Shown here piece after piece: positions 24,116 through 32,543 of a stretch of DNA of 64,000 nt. Origin of the DNA: Paraburkholderia sacchari (GTDB taxonomy: Bacteria; Pseudomonadota; Gammaproteobacteria; Burkholderiales; Burkholderiaceae); assembly GCF_000785435.2 (NCBI RefSeq), contig NZ_JTDB02000004.1, positions 248,001 through 312,000 on the forward strand, written 5' to 3'. The position numbers and the translations under genes are program-made. Each line of letters opens with the position of its first letter. Position 1 is the stretch's first letter. The notes below the pieces were generated by a model that worked only from the letters and a program-made list of their open reading frames with translations, searched no databases and was not told the origin of the DNA.

Positions 24116-25194
24116 CACTCCGCTTCGACCATCGCCTGATTGCCGCTCGTCACGTCGCGCAACGAGGCAACCGATTCGGCGGATTCGCCGAACATCACGA
24201 AGCTGCCGGTAATCGACAAAGCCAGACCGATCAGGAAATACCAGGCCGGCAACTGCAATGTGAAGCACGCAATGAAAATGAGTGCGAGCACCGCATAGAG
24301 ATTGCCGATCCCGCCCGTGCGGCTCACCCCGATCAACGAGGTGGCCTTGTACCAGCTCGTGTAGCAATAGGCATGGGTCGAAGCCGCGAGAAAAATCCAG
24401 AGCAGCGCGCGGCCGTTCGCGAGCGTGTCGATCAGCAGTTTACCGACGGGAATATCGGTGAAGAGCGTGATCGCCGGGAGAATCAGCAGGCCCCAGAAAA
24501 AGACCTCGAACGAGAACCGGCACTGAATGCCGACATCCGGGTCGCTCACGTCCATGGCGCGCGCGGCTACCGCCCCCTCCGCGCCCCAGCCGAGCGCCGA
24601 CATGATGCCGCCGACGTAGCCAAGCCATGCATCCGATTGCGTCGATTGCAATTGCCCGAACAAGCCGGGACCGTACACGGCCAGACCGCCGAGAATGATG
24701 ATGCCCATGCCGAGCGCGGCTCGCCTCGTGATGCGCTCCTTGAACCAGAGCGCCGCGATCACGGTCCCGACGACCGGAAAAAGCAGCGAACTGATGGCCG
24801 CGAAGACAGGGCCTGCATAAGTCATCGCCATGTACGAACCGAAAATGGCCATCGGCCCGCCGCACAGCGAAGCGAGTGCATACCATTTTGAAATGCGCCG
24901 GAAACGGACCATGGTGCGCCCGTAATCCTTGATCTTGCCGAGCATGCCATTCCAGAGCAGCAACCACACGAATACGCCGATTGCGTGCACCCAGGTCATG
25001 ACGGCGGTAGCCGTCAGGCGCAATGCGGTGGCGTCGGCCGGAATGTCGACATACGGGTGCTCGAACCAGAGCGCCGTGCCGGGCACGTACCACGCGCCCC
25101 ATAGCACAGCCATCCAGATGGCCCAGATGAATCCCCAGCGCTGATTGCGCACGTAGTGCCGCTTGAGCGCTTGTTCGAGTGCTACGGCTTGCAT
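24115..25194 (-). CDS. EamA/DMT-type transporter
   Basis: A 359-residue membrane protein with about ten helices, built as two similar halves of drug/metabolite-transporter type; GPVFAAISSLLFPVVGTVIAALWFKERITRRAALG is the usual end of the first repeat. An unusual feature is the extra hydrophilic stretch after the second helix (KIKDYGRTMVRFRRISKW). Substrate unknown. It heads a three-gene operon with the winged-helix protein and the 36-residue peptide. No good ribosome site precedes ATG 25194, but it begins directly before the first helix. A perfect 8-5-8 inverted repeat lies 37 bases upstream and may be its operator. Confidence 0.87.
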   Translation of the reverse strand: MQAVALEQALKRHYVRNQRWGFIWAIWMAVLWGAWYVPGTALWFEHPYVDIPADATALRLTATAVMTWVHAIGVFVWLLLWNGMLGKIKDYGRTMVRFRRISKWYALASLCGGPMAIFGSYMAMTYAGPVFAAISSLLFPVVGTVIAALWFKERITRRAALGMGIIILGGLAVYGPGLFGQLQSTQSDAWLGYVGGIMSALGWGAEGAVAARAMDVSDPDVGIQCRFSFEVFFWGLLILPAITLFTDIPVGKLLIDTLANGRALLWIFLAASTHAYCYTSWYKATSLIGVSRTGGIGNLYAVLALIFIACFTLQLPAWYFLIGLALSITGSFVMFGESAESVASLRDVTSGNQAMVEAE

Positions 25195-25230
25195 AGGGGA
25201 AATTCCGGTGCTGTAACTCGGTAAGGGGTG

Positions 25231-25330
25231 TAAATCGGTATGTCCGATTTAAACCGCTACTGTAATGAGTTAGCAATACCACCATTTTGGTAGCGATTTA
25301 AGATTCTCCGCATGTCGACGAAATTCGTCG
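25231..25330. repeat. Three inverted repeats in an AT-richer divergent control region
   Basis: TAAATCGG-TATGT-CCGATTTA (25231-25251), TACCA-6-TGGTA (25277-25292) and CGACGAA-A-TTCGTCG (25316-25330) are each perfect. The 299-base gap between the DMT transporter and the next gene is visibly AT-richer than its surroundings. Nothing else in it can be named. Confidence 0.5.
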
Positions 25331-25493
25331 CGATGGCATGAATTATGTCCGTTTTTAATATCGAATTCGCCGAACTGAGATTTTTTTCGACGCTGCGGGG
25401 CGATATGATTTCTCTCATCCGCCACCCTTCTGGTAGAACCGCGAAGCGCGCTAGCCTGCTGCAGCGCGATTGCGCAAGCATTGAGAGAGTTGA

Positions 25494-26171
25494 ATGCCGG
25501 ATACGCCATTCGTTATCGTTGAACGCGCCCGCTGGCGGGCCGCACAGGTCCGGTTTGGCAATGCGCCAGCCTTGTTGCAGGATGGACCGAAGTGGGTGTG
25601 TCAGATCGTGCCCAGCGAGGCGCAGAAAGATGTCGGGGAAATATCGTCTACGCGGGTAGAGGCAGCGTTCGGCACGCTGAAGCCCGCGAACGTCTGTTTG
25701 ACGAATTGCGTGGAGTACGAAGGCAGCTGGCTTGCCGCCTCACCGTACGATGAGTCAGGCCGGTGCCGGGCCTACGCTCATCTCGGGGTGGACCGGACGC
25801 TCGAGATGGTGGGGATGCCGGGCGTGGGCCCTTGGCTGGACGAGCGCGACACATGGTGGCCCGGCGCATACGAACTGCCGCTGCTCGAGCAACTCCCCAC
25901 GATTGTGGCGCCGCTGCTCGGGCTGGACGACAAGACTCGATCGGCGCATCTGCTGATGAGCCTCACCGCGATCGACGGCACTGCACTCGTGACCGAATCG
26001 GACGACGGCATCGAACGCCCATTTCGCATTCCAGCGGGCGTGGATACGATCCATTTCGCCCCGGTCCGGATTGGCGGGCCGGCGGTGCTGTGGCGCACGG
26101 CGCTCATCACCGCGTTCGACCGCATCCGGCAACTTGTCGGACTCAAGTCGACCCGCCCGTTCTACCTCTGA
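25494..26171 (+). CDS. Conserved hypothetical protein
   Basis: A 225-residue soluble protein I do not recognise. It has no signal peptide or membrane helix. There are several cysteines (VCQIVP, NVCLTNCVEY, RCRAYA) without metal-site spacing, and many Trp in the centre (GPWLDERDTWWPGAYELP). The C-terminus ends in DRIRQLVGLKSTRPFYL. GAGAGAG lies before ATG 25494. The Lrp-type regulator gene begins 31 bases downstream, so it may be the first gene of the homoserine operon or a separate unit beside it. Confidence 0.7.
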   Translation: MPDTPFVIVERARWRAAQVRFGNAPALLQDGPKWVCQIVPSEAQKDVGEISSTRVEAAFGTLKPANVCLTNCVEYEGSWLAASPYDESGRCRAYAHLGVDRTLEMVGMPGVGPWLDERDTWWPGAYELPLLEQLPTIVAPLLGLDDKTRSAHLLMSLTAIDGTALVTESDDGIERPFRIPAGVDTIHFAPVRIGGPAVLWRTALITAFDRIRQLVGLKSTRPFYL

Positions 26172-26202
26172 ATTTTACGCATCACGCCTGCCGCGCTACG
26201 CC

Positions 26203-26700
26203 ATGACCGACGCACTCGACGCCTTTGACCGCAAGATCCTGAACATCGTCCAGCGGGACTGTACCGCGACAGCTGACGCCATCGCAGACCGAATCGGCTT
26301 ATCCACCTCCGCTGTGCAAAAGCGTCTGAAGCGGCTGCGCAATGAACGGATCATTTCCGCGGAAATCGCGGTAGTCGATCGAGCGGCCGTCGGTCGCCCG
26401 ATGACCTTCATCGCGGCGATGGAAATCGAACGGGAAAACTACGAGACGGTTGCGAAGTTCCGCGAATGGGCAAAGTCGCAGGATGAAGTCCAGCAGATTT
26501 ACTACGTGACAGGCGCCGTCGATTTGATCGCAATTATCACGGCGTCCGACGTCGAGGCATACGACCGACTGACTGCGAGGATCATGCAAGGCAATCCAAT
26601 GATCCGCCGTATCAATACCAATGTCGTGCTGAGTTCGCTCAAAGTCGGGCTGTTTGTCCCGGTTGAGAGGGAGTCCGACGAGGACCCACCCGCGAGCTAA
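26203..26700 (+). CDS. Lrp/AsnC-family regulator (copy 1)
   Basis: A 165-residue feast/famine regulator: N-terminal helix-turn-helix (DAFDRKILNIVQRDCTATAD, then IGLSTSAVQKRLKRLRNERII) and a C-terminal RAM ligand-binding domain (VQQIYYVTGAVDLIAIITA). Such proteins bind an amino acid and control its transport and breakdown. Genes for homoserine dehydrogenase, aldehyde dehydrogenase and an amino acid importer follow on the same strand, and a second Lrp-type gene closes the set. ATG 26203 begins the canonical N-terminus; the upstream frame overlaps the hypothetical gene. Confidence 0.93.
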   Translation: MTDALDAFDRKILNIVQRDCTATADAIADRIGLSTSAVQKRLKRLRNERIISAEIAVVDRAAVGRPMTFIAAMEIERENYETVAKFREWAKSQDEVQQIYYVTGAVDLIAIITASDVEAYDRLTARIMQGNPMIRRINTNVVLSSLKVGLFVPVERESDEDPPAS

Positions 26701-26807
26701 CGACGGCGTGTCATGAGAGACGGCCGAACCGGCCGCCGCCCATAACGAACCGCAAACGAGCATGTTCGATCCAGGCCAAAACGCCTAATTTGAATAACAC
26801 TTCGTAT

Positions 26808-26820
26808 AACTAAACTAGTT
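26808..26820. promoter_or_regulatory. AACTA-AAC-TAGTT palindrome upstream of homoserine dehydrogenase
   Basis: A perfect 5-3-5 inverted repeat ending 29 bases before ATG 26850, overlapping a -10-like TATAAC. Short AT-rich palindromes are usual Lrp-family sites and a copy of the family is encoded just upstream; binding is inferred. Confidence 0.4.
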
Positions 26821-26849
26821 CCTGATTTCACCGACAGGAGATGAAAGAA

Positions 26850-27929
26850 ATGGAACTCAAATTGGCACTGGTGGGCTTCGGCGGAGTCAGTCAAGGACTC
26901 GTCGATTTGCTGAAGAAAAAGCGCGCGATGTTGTTGGCCGAGGGGCTCGATCTTTCCGTGACGATGGTCGCGGACCTGCGGTTCGGCATTGCAACGAATC
27001 CGCGAGGCATCGCGCTGGACGTGCTCGACGAAACGGCCCGGCGCGGCGTCGACGCCGAAGCGTTGCGCCGCGATCCCGGCACGCTGGTGTCGCGCGAGAT
27101 CAATCTCGATGCAGTTCTCAAAGCCATTGCGTCAGAGCACGTCGATGTCGTCATCGAGGCAACCTGCACGGACCCGAATACGGGCGAGCCCGCGCTGACC
27201 CACTGCCGCACCGCGCTCGAATGCGGCAAGCACGTCATCACGACCAACAAGGGGCCAATCGCACTCGCGCAACGGGATCTGGCACGGATCGCCGCAAAGT
27301 CGGGCGCGTGCCTTAAATACGAAGGTACGGTAATGAGCGGCACTCCGGTGTTGCGTCAACTCTCGACAACGCTTCGCGGCTGCGATGTGCGTGGTTTTAC
27401 GGGCATTCTGAACGGCACGTCGAACTTCGTGCTCGGCGAGGTCGAGGCCGGGGCGAGCTTCGATACAGCGATCAAGGAGGCACAGCAGCGCGGTTATGCG
27501 GAGGCGAATCCGGCCGCAGACGTGAGCGGCTCGGACGTGCAGTTGAAGGTCGTGATTCTCGCGAACACGCTGTGGAACGCGGGCTTGACGCGCGCCGACG
27601 TGACTTGTCGCGGCATCGTTGAATTGACCGGGGATGAGGTGCGTGCCGCAGCGGCTGAAGGGCTGTCCTGGCGGTTGATCGGTTCGGCGACTCGTCAGCC
27701 GGACGGCACGGTGACCGCAACCGTCGAGCCGTGCAAGCTGCCAGCGGGCCACCCGCTGCGGGCTGCAAGTGGTGTGACGAACGCCATCACTTTCGACACC
27801 GACGTGCTCGGCAGTGTGACGATCAGCGGTCCCGGAGCCGGCCGCGAGGAGACCGCGTTCGCGATCCTCTCGGACCTTATCGAACTGCGAGACCACATCG
27901 ACGCAACCGCGCAAGAGGTGATTGCATGA
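26850..27929 (+). CDS. Homoserine dehydrogenase (short, no ACT domain)
   Basis: A 359-residue NAD(P)-dependent homoserine dehydrogenase: Rossmann N-terminus (LALVGFGGVSQGLV), the NKGPIAL motif, and the substrate/catalytic region FTGILNGTSNFVL, YAEANPAADVSGSDVQLKVVILAN. It lacks the C-terminal ACT domain that gives threonine feedback control in biosynthetic enzymes, which suits a catabolic, homoserine-oxidising role. ATG 26850 is preferred to ATG 26841 because AGGAG lies 9 bases before it. The next gene, an aldehyde dehydrogenase, starts inside its stop codon (ATGA), so the product aspartate semialdehyde is probably handed on to that enzyme. Confidence 0.92.
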   Translation: MELKLALVGFGGVSQGLVDLLKKKRAMLLAEGLDLSVTMVADLRFGIATNPRGIALDVLDETARRGVDAEALRRDPGTLVSREINLDAVLKAIASEHVDVVIEATCTDPNTGEPALTHCRTALECGKHVITTNKGPIALAQRDLARIAAKSGACLKYEGTVMSGTPVLRQLSTTLRGCDVRGFTGILNGTSNFVLGEVEAGASFDTAIKEAQQRGYAEANPAADVSGSDVQLKVVILANTLWNAGLTRADVTCRGIVELTGDEVRAAAAEGLSWRLIGSATRQPDGTVTATVEPCKLPAGHPLRAASGVTNAITFDTDVLGSVTISGPGAGREETAFAILSDLIELRDHIDATAQEVIA

Positions 27930-29356
27930 GCGCGCGCGACGCAGTGACCACGGATCTGGAGCCGGGTGGCGTGAGCAACGTTAGGTCGCCCTACGACGGA
28001 AGCGTCGTCGGAACAGTCCATCTTTCACCGGTCGAGTCGGCAGCGGCCATTGTGGAGCGCGCCGTGCTGGGTGCGAGCGTGGCGGGTGCGCTTGCGAGAA
28101 GCCAACGGTTCGAGATCTTGTCCCGCGCGGCCGCGCTGGTCGTTGCGCGTGCAGAAGGGCTTGCCCGCACGATTTCGCTTGAAGCGGGCAAACCGCTTCG
28201 GCAGGCCCGCAAGGAGGTCGCGCGTTGTGTGAATACGCTGCGACTTTCAGGTGAAGAAGCGAAGCGCCTGGTTGGCGAAACGATTCCGTTCGACTCGTAT
28301 CCGGGCTCGGAGAATCGCACCGGCTATTACACGCTAGAGCCGCTCGGCGTGATTCTGGCTATTACGCCATTCAACGACCCGCTGAACCTTGTCGCGCACA
28401 AGCTCGGGCCAGCCATCGCTACCGGCAATAGCGTGATCCTGAAACCGTCGTTGCTGGCGCCGCTGTCTGCGCAGGCGCTCGTCGAGATTCTGTGGGAGGC
28501 GGGGGCGTCGCGGGATGCGCTACAGATCGTGCACGGCGGCGCAGAAATCGCGTCTGCATTGGTGCGGGACAAGCGGATCCGCATGGTGACGTTCACGGGT
28601 GGCCCGGCGACCGGTGAGGCAATCACGCGTGAGGCTGGCCTCAAGAAAATCGCGATGGACCTCGGCGGTAATGCTCCGGTGATCGTTATGGCCGACTGCG
28701 ACCTGAAGCACGCCGCCGAGTCGTGTGTGTCCGGTGCGTTCTGGGCCGCCGGCCAGAATTGCGTCGGCACCCAGCGCATCTTCGTGGCTGAGGCGGCGTA
28801 TGAGCCTTTCGTTCGTTACGTCGTTGAATTGACCCGCAAGATGGTGGTCGGCGATCCGCTCGACGAAGCGACGGATATGGGCCCGATGATCGCCGAGGAC
28901 CAGGCGGCCAGGATCGAACGCTGGGTCGACGACGCGATCTCCAGCGGCGCGAAGGTATTGACTGGCCATCGACGGCGCGGCGCGATGTACGAGCCCACTG
29001 TGCTGGTGGACGTCCCGTGCGATGTCCGCGTGTGGGCCGACGAAGTATTTGCACCCGTTGTGTCGATCACGAAGTTCTCCGACTTGCAGCAAGCGCTCGA
29101 TGCGGCGAACGCGCCTGAAAACAGTCTCCACGCGGGCGTCTTCACAAGCCGGCTCGAGATTGCGCTTGGCGCGGCCGAGCGGCTGCAGGCGGGCGGCGTG
29201 ATGATCAACGATTCCTCGGATTACCGCTTCGACGGCATGCCGTTTGGCGGGTTCAAGTACGGGTCGCTGGGACGCGAGGGTGTGCGTTTTGCAATGACGG
29301 AAATGACGCAGCCCAAGGTGGTCTGCTTCAGGCGTAACCGGGCGCTGTCGAGTTGA
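27926..29356 (+). CDS. Aldehyde dehydrogenase, probably for aspartate semialdehyde
   Basis: A 476-residue NAD(P)-dependent aldehyde dehydrogenase of the succinate-semialdehyde/glyceraldehyde-3-phosphate (GapN-like) group. Motifs: ITPFNDPLNLVAHKLGPAIA, the cofactor loop FTGGPATGEAI, catalytic Glu in MDLGGNAPVIV region, catalytic Cys in AAGQNCVGTQR, and the DEVFAPVVS and PFGGFKYGSLGREG end. The start overlaps the homoserine dehydrogenase stop by four bases. Together they would turn homoserine into aspartate in two oxidations. This substrate is inference from the coupling; the protein alone says only semialdehyde dehydrogenase. Confidence 0.93.
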   Translation: MSARDAVTTDLEPGGVSNVRSPYDGSVVGTVHLSPVESAAAIVERAVLGASVAGALARSQRFEILSRAAALVVARAEGLARTISLEAGKPLRQARKEVARCVNTLRLSGEEAKRLVGETIPFDSYPGSENRTGYYTLEPLGVILAITPFNDPLNLVAHKLGPAIATGNSVILKPSLLAPLSAQALVEILWEAGASRDALQIVHGGAEIASALVRDKRIRMVTFTGGPATGEAITREAGLKKIAMDLGGNAPVIVMADCDLKHAAESCVSGAFWAAGQNCVGTQRIFVAEAAYEPFVRYVVELTRKMVVGDPLDEATDMGPMIAEDQAARIERWVDDAISSGAKVLTGHRRRGAMYEPTVLVDVPCDVRVWADEVFAPVVSITKFSDLQQALDAANAPENSLHAGVFTSRLEIALGAAERLQAGGVMINDSSDYRFDGMPFGGFKYGSLGREGVRFAMTEMTQPKVVCFRRNRALSS

Positions 29357-29364
29357 CGCGAGGT

Positions 29365-29385
29365 GCCGGCGCTTCATGCGCCGGC
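29365..29385. repeat. Hairpin between the aldehyde dehydrogenase and importer genes
   Basis: GCCGGCGC-TTCAT-GCGCCGGC, a perfect 8-bp stem with a 5-base loop, just after the stop. There is no T-run. It may separate expression of the enzymes from that of the importer. Confidence 0.5.
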
Positions 29386-29432
29386 GCCGCACGCCCTGGG
29401 CAATGTGCAACGTATCAAAGAGGGAGTCGGGA

Positions 29433-30230
29433 ATGCCAGCAGCCATGCCTGCATGCAAACCAGCGGCCGACGTGCTGGTTGTCGAGGATATTCATAAGTC
29501 GTTTGGTGGCGTCGAGGTGTTGAAGGGCATCTCGTTGACTGCCCGAAACCACGAGGTCGTGTCGATCCTTGGCAGCAGCGGATCAGGCAAAAGCACGTTC
29601 CTCCGGTGCATCAACCTGCTGGAGACGCCCGACCGCGGCCGGATCTCAGTGAATGGGGAGACGCTCGCCCTGAAACCGGCAGGCAAGAGCGGCGCGCTTG
29701 CCGCTACCGATCCCAGGCAGGTAATGCGTGTACGCCGCAAGCTCGCGATGGTCTTCCAGCAGTTCAACTTGTGGGCGCACATGACGGTTTTGCAAAACGT
29801 GATGTTCGTGCCGGTGCGCGTGCTGGGTGTGCCAAAGCGTGAAGCGCGTGACAAAGCCATAGCGATGCTCGAACGCGTTGGCCTCGCGGGCAAGTGCGAG
29901 CATTACCCTAACCAGTTGTCAGGCGGCCAGCAACAACGTGTCGCGATTGCGCGCGCGCTCGCGACCGACCCGGAGGTCATGCTCTTCGACGAGCCTACGT
30001 CTGCGCTCGATCCAGAACTTGTCGGTGAAGTGCTGAAGGTCATGCGCTCGCTTGCTGATGAGGGCCGCACCATGCTGGTCGTCACGCACGAGATGGGCTT
30101 TGCGCGCGAAGTGGCCAATCGCGTCGTATTCGTCCATCAGGGACGAATCGAAGAGGACGGAAGTCCCGACGAAGTCTTTGCAATGCAGAAATCGCCGCGA
30201 TTCCAGAAGTTTCTGTCCAGCATCATCTGA
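29433..30230 (+). CDS. Polar amino acid ABC importer, ATP-binding subunit (HisP/GlnQ type)
   Basis: A 265-residue ATPase of the polar amino acid uptake family: Walker A GSSGSGKST, Q-loop VFQQFNLWAHMTVLQNV, signature LSGGQQQRVAIARALA, Walker B MLFDEPTSALDPE, H-loop VTHEMGFAREV. It would power import by the two permeases at 31113-32498 with the binding protein at 30262-31041. AGGGAG lies 7 bases before ATG 29433; an upstream in-frame ATG sits in the hairpin region. The cargo is probably homoserine, methionine or a relative, from the neighbouring enzymes. Confidence 0.95.
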   Translation: MPAAMPACKPAADVLVVEDIHKSFGGVEVLKGISLTARNHEVVSILGSSGSGKSTFLRCINLLETPDRGRISVNGETLALKPAGKSGALAATDPRQVMRVRRKLAMVFQQFNLWAHMTVLQNVMFVPVRVLGVPKREARDKAIAMLERVGLAGKCEHYPNQLSGGQQQRVAIARALATDPEVMLFDEPTSALDPELVGEVLKVMRSLADEGRTMLVVTHEMGFAREVANRVVFVHQGRIEEDGSPDEVFAMQKSPRFQKFLSSII

Positions 30231-30261
30231 TGCAAAACCATCGCCAACCGGAGGGGAAATC

Positions 30262-31041
30262 ATGAAGAAGCTGCTTCAATCGCTGTGCGTGGGCGCGGCA
30301 TTGCTGGGGTCCGTCGCGCATGCCGAGCAGGTGGTGCGCGTTGGCACGCTCGCTGACTACGCGCCGTTTGAATACAAGGACGCGTCCGGCAAGTTGCAGG
30401 GCATGGAGATCGACATCGGCAAGAAGATGTGCGAAGACATGAAGGTCAAATGCCAGTGGATAACGATGGACTTCGATGCGCTGATACCGGCACTCAAGGC
30501 GAAGCAGATCGACGCGGTGCTTGCGCAGATGTCGAAGACTCCGGAGCGCGAGCAGTCGGTCGACTTCACCCGTATCTTCACGACGGCGCCTGTGCAGTTC
30601 GTCGCGAAGCAAGGTTCGGGCATCACGGACAGTCCGGCCACGCTCAAGGGAAAGACGGTCGGCGTGCAGACTGCCTCGACGCACGAATCATATCTGCGCC
30701 GCCGTTTGCCTCCGGGTCAGTCCGGCATCAACGCCAAGGTCTATCAGACGCTTGACGAAGCCTGGCTCGATCTGGAAGCCGGCCGCATTGACGCGGTGCT
30801 CGCGGACAACACCGTGGCTTATGACTGGCTCACGAAAGCCGGCAAAAAAGAGGGCTTCGATTTTGTAGGCAAGCCGGTAGCCGATGCGGAAATTTTCGGC
30901 GATGGTACGGCTATCGCCGTGCGCAAGGGTGACGCGCCGCTGAAGGCCCAGTTCGACAAGGGCATCGCGCAGGTACAGGCGGACGGGACATTTTCGACAG
31001 TAAGCAAACGCTATTTCCCATTCAGCATCGCACCGCAATAA
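30262..31041 (+). CDS. Periplasmic amino acid-binding protein
   Basis: A 259-residue solute-binding protein of the PAAT family: signal peptide of about 20 residues with likely cleavage after VAHA, then two lobes (VVRVGTLADYAPFEYKDASG, MEIDIGKKMCEDM; hinge element TPEREQSVDFTRIF). Two Cys at mature positions near 38 and 43 are close together. It delivers substrate to the HisQM-type permeases. GGAGGGGA lies 6 bases before ATG 30262. A GC-rich hairpin between this gene and the first permease fits the usual higher expression of the binding protein. Confidence 0.95.
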   Translation: MKKLLQSLCVGAALLGSVAHAEQVVRVGTLADYAPFEYKDASGKLQGMEIDIGKKMCEDMKVKCQWITMDFDALIPALKAKQIDAVLAQMSKTPEREQSVDFTRIFTTAPVQFVAKQGSGITDSPATLKGKTVGVQTASTHESYLRRRLPPGQSGINAKVYQTLDEAWLDLEAGRIDAVLADNTVAYDWLTKAGKKEGFDFVGKPVADAEIFGDGTAIAVRKGDAPLKAQFDKGIAQVQADGTFSTVSKRYFPFSIAPQ

Positions 31042-31052
31042 GCTCGCATCCG

Positions 31053-31081
31053 GCGCGCGGCCGCTGAGTAGCGGCGCGCGC
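31053..31081. repeat. GC-rich hairpin after the binding-protein gene
   Basis: 31053-31064 pairs with GCGGCGCGCGC (31071-31081), an 11-bp stem with one bulged G and a 6-base loop. Five A follow, not T. Hairpins at this point in importer operons stabilise the upstream mRNA. Confidence 0.55.
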
Positions 31082-31112
31082 AAAAAGCGCGCATTTCACG
31101 GAACCCACCACG

Positions 31113-31790
31113 ATGGACATGTTGCTCAATTACGGCGCCCAGATTGCGGCGGGCGCGCTCGTCACGCTGGAACTCGCGCTCGCCGCGTTGGGGCTCGGCA
31201 TGCTCCTTGGCATCGCCGGCGCATCGGCGAAGCTGTCGAGCGTGCGCTGGCTGCGCAGCGCGAGCTACGCAGTCGCAAACTTCCTGCGTGGCATTCCTGA
31301 GTTTCTGATTCTGCTGATCTGCTATTTCGGGTTGTCGCATTTTCTCAATACGCAGTTCGACGGCGCGATTGTCATAAGCCCGTTCTCCGCGGGCGTGCTC
31401 GCGCTCGCAGTGGTCTTTGGCGCGTATTCGTCGGAGATGTTCCGTGGTGCTTTCCTCGCGGTGCCGGCCGGGCAGATCGAGGCGGCGCGCGCGTATGGGA
31501 TGACGCCGCTGCAGACGCTGTGGTTCGTACGGTTGCCACAGGCGTGGCGGATCTGTTTGCCGAGCCTTAACAACATGTGGCAGAACCTTCTCAAGGACAC
31601 GTCGCTCGTCTCCATCGTTGGACTCGAAGACATGCTTAGAAAGGCCAACATCGCGGCCCAGTTCACCAAACAGCCGTTTATCTTTTACTTGACGGTGGGC
31701 GTTGTCTATTTCGGCTTTCTCGCCGTCTCCAATCCCGCATTTGCGTGGCTCGAACGCATCGCGGGCCGGGGCTATGCGAAACGCACCTGA
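31113..31790 (+). CDS. Amino acid ABC importer permease (HisQ type)
   Basis: A 225-residue permease with about five helices and the EAA loop of the family (IEAARAYGMTPLQTLWFVRLPQAWRICLP), which contacts the ATPase. FLRGIPEFLILLICYFG is the usual conserved region after the second helix. It lies 12 bases before the second permease gene, with which it would form a heterodimer. Confidence 0.95.
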   Translation: MDMLLNYGAQIAAGALVTLELALAALGLGMLLGIAGASAKLSSVRWLRSASYAVANFLRGIPEFLILLICYFGLSHFLNTQFDGAIVISPFSAGVLALAVVFGAYSSEMFRGAFLAVPAGQIEAARAYGMTPLQTLWFVRLPQAWRICLPSLNNMWQNLLKDTSLVSIVGLEDMLRKANIAAQFTKQPFIFYLTVGVVYFGFLAVSNPAFAWLERIAGRGYAKRT

Positions 31791-31802
31791 ACAGGCTCAG
31801 CC

Positions 31803-32498
31803 ATGAATGAAGTTCTTTCCCTGATGACACAGTCGGGCCCGGACATCGTGCGCGGTGTGTGGATTACGGTTCAGCTACTGGTCCTGTCGTGCGCACTTGC
31901 GTTTGCGCTTGCTGTGCCGCTTGCGGTCGCGCGCACGTCTGAGAGCCGCTGGCTGTCCACGCCCAGCCGGCTCTTCATGTCGGTGTTTCGGGGCACGCCG
32001 CTGCTCGTGCAAATCTTCGTGATGTATTACGGCCTCGCGCAATTTGCGTTTGTCCGCGCGTCGCCGCTGTGGCTGTTTTTTGGCGGCTCGTTTTCGTGTG
32101 CATTGTGCGCGCTGACGCTGAATCTTTCCGCCTACATGGCAGAAGACATCCGTGGCGGGATCGCGGGCGTCCCGGCCGGCGAGAAGGAGGCGGCGCTTGC
32201 GTTCGGGATGAGCCGCTTCATGTTGACCTGGTTCGTTGTCGTGCCACGCGCGATCGGCATTGTCGCGCCGACGCTCGGCAACGAGATCGTGCTGCAACTG
32301 AAGTCCACCGCGCTCGCGAGCACGATTACGGTGCTCGATCTCACCGGTGTGGCGCGGCGCATCTCGGTGGAAACCTACACGACCGATGCACTGATGCTCG
32401 CGGGCGTCGTGTACGTCGGCATCACGGCGATTCTATCGAGCGTATTGAAGCGGGCGGAAGGCATCTTGAACCGGCATCTGACGAACGTGCGCGTCTAG
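31803..32498 (+). CDS. Amino acid ABC importer permease (HisM type)
   Basis: A 231-residue permease, partner of the preceding one, with the family elements VFRGTPLLVQIFVMYYGL and the EAA loop (EKEAALAFGMSRFMLTWFVVVPRAIGIVAPTLGNE). About five helices are visible. It completes the importer: ATPase, binding protein and two permeases are all present and in order. The PLP enzyme gene begins 45 bases later. Confidence 0.95.
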   Translation: MNEVLSLMTQSGPDIVRGVWITVQLLVLSCALAFALAVPLAVARTSESRWLSTPSRLFMSVFRGTPLLVQIFVMYYGLAQFAFVRASPLWLFFGGSFSCALCALTLNLSAYMAEDIRGGIAGVPAGEKEAALAFGMSRFMLTWFVVVPRAIGIVAPTLGNEIVLQLKSTALASTITVLDLTGVARRISVETYTTDALMLAGVVYVGITAILSSVLKRAEGILNRHLTNVRV

Positions 32499-32543
32499 CG
32501 CAGCGACGAATTGACAAAGCAAATCGACCATTCCGAGGAAGAC

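Noticed and set aside
26794..26808. ATAACACTTCGTATA resembles half a loxP site
   Set aside because: It has two extra bases in the arm and no facing second arm or 8-base spacer. No recombinase is nearby.
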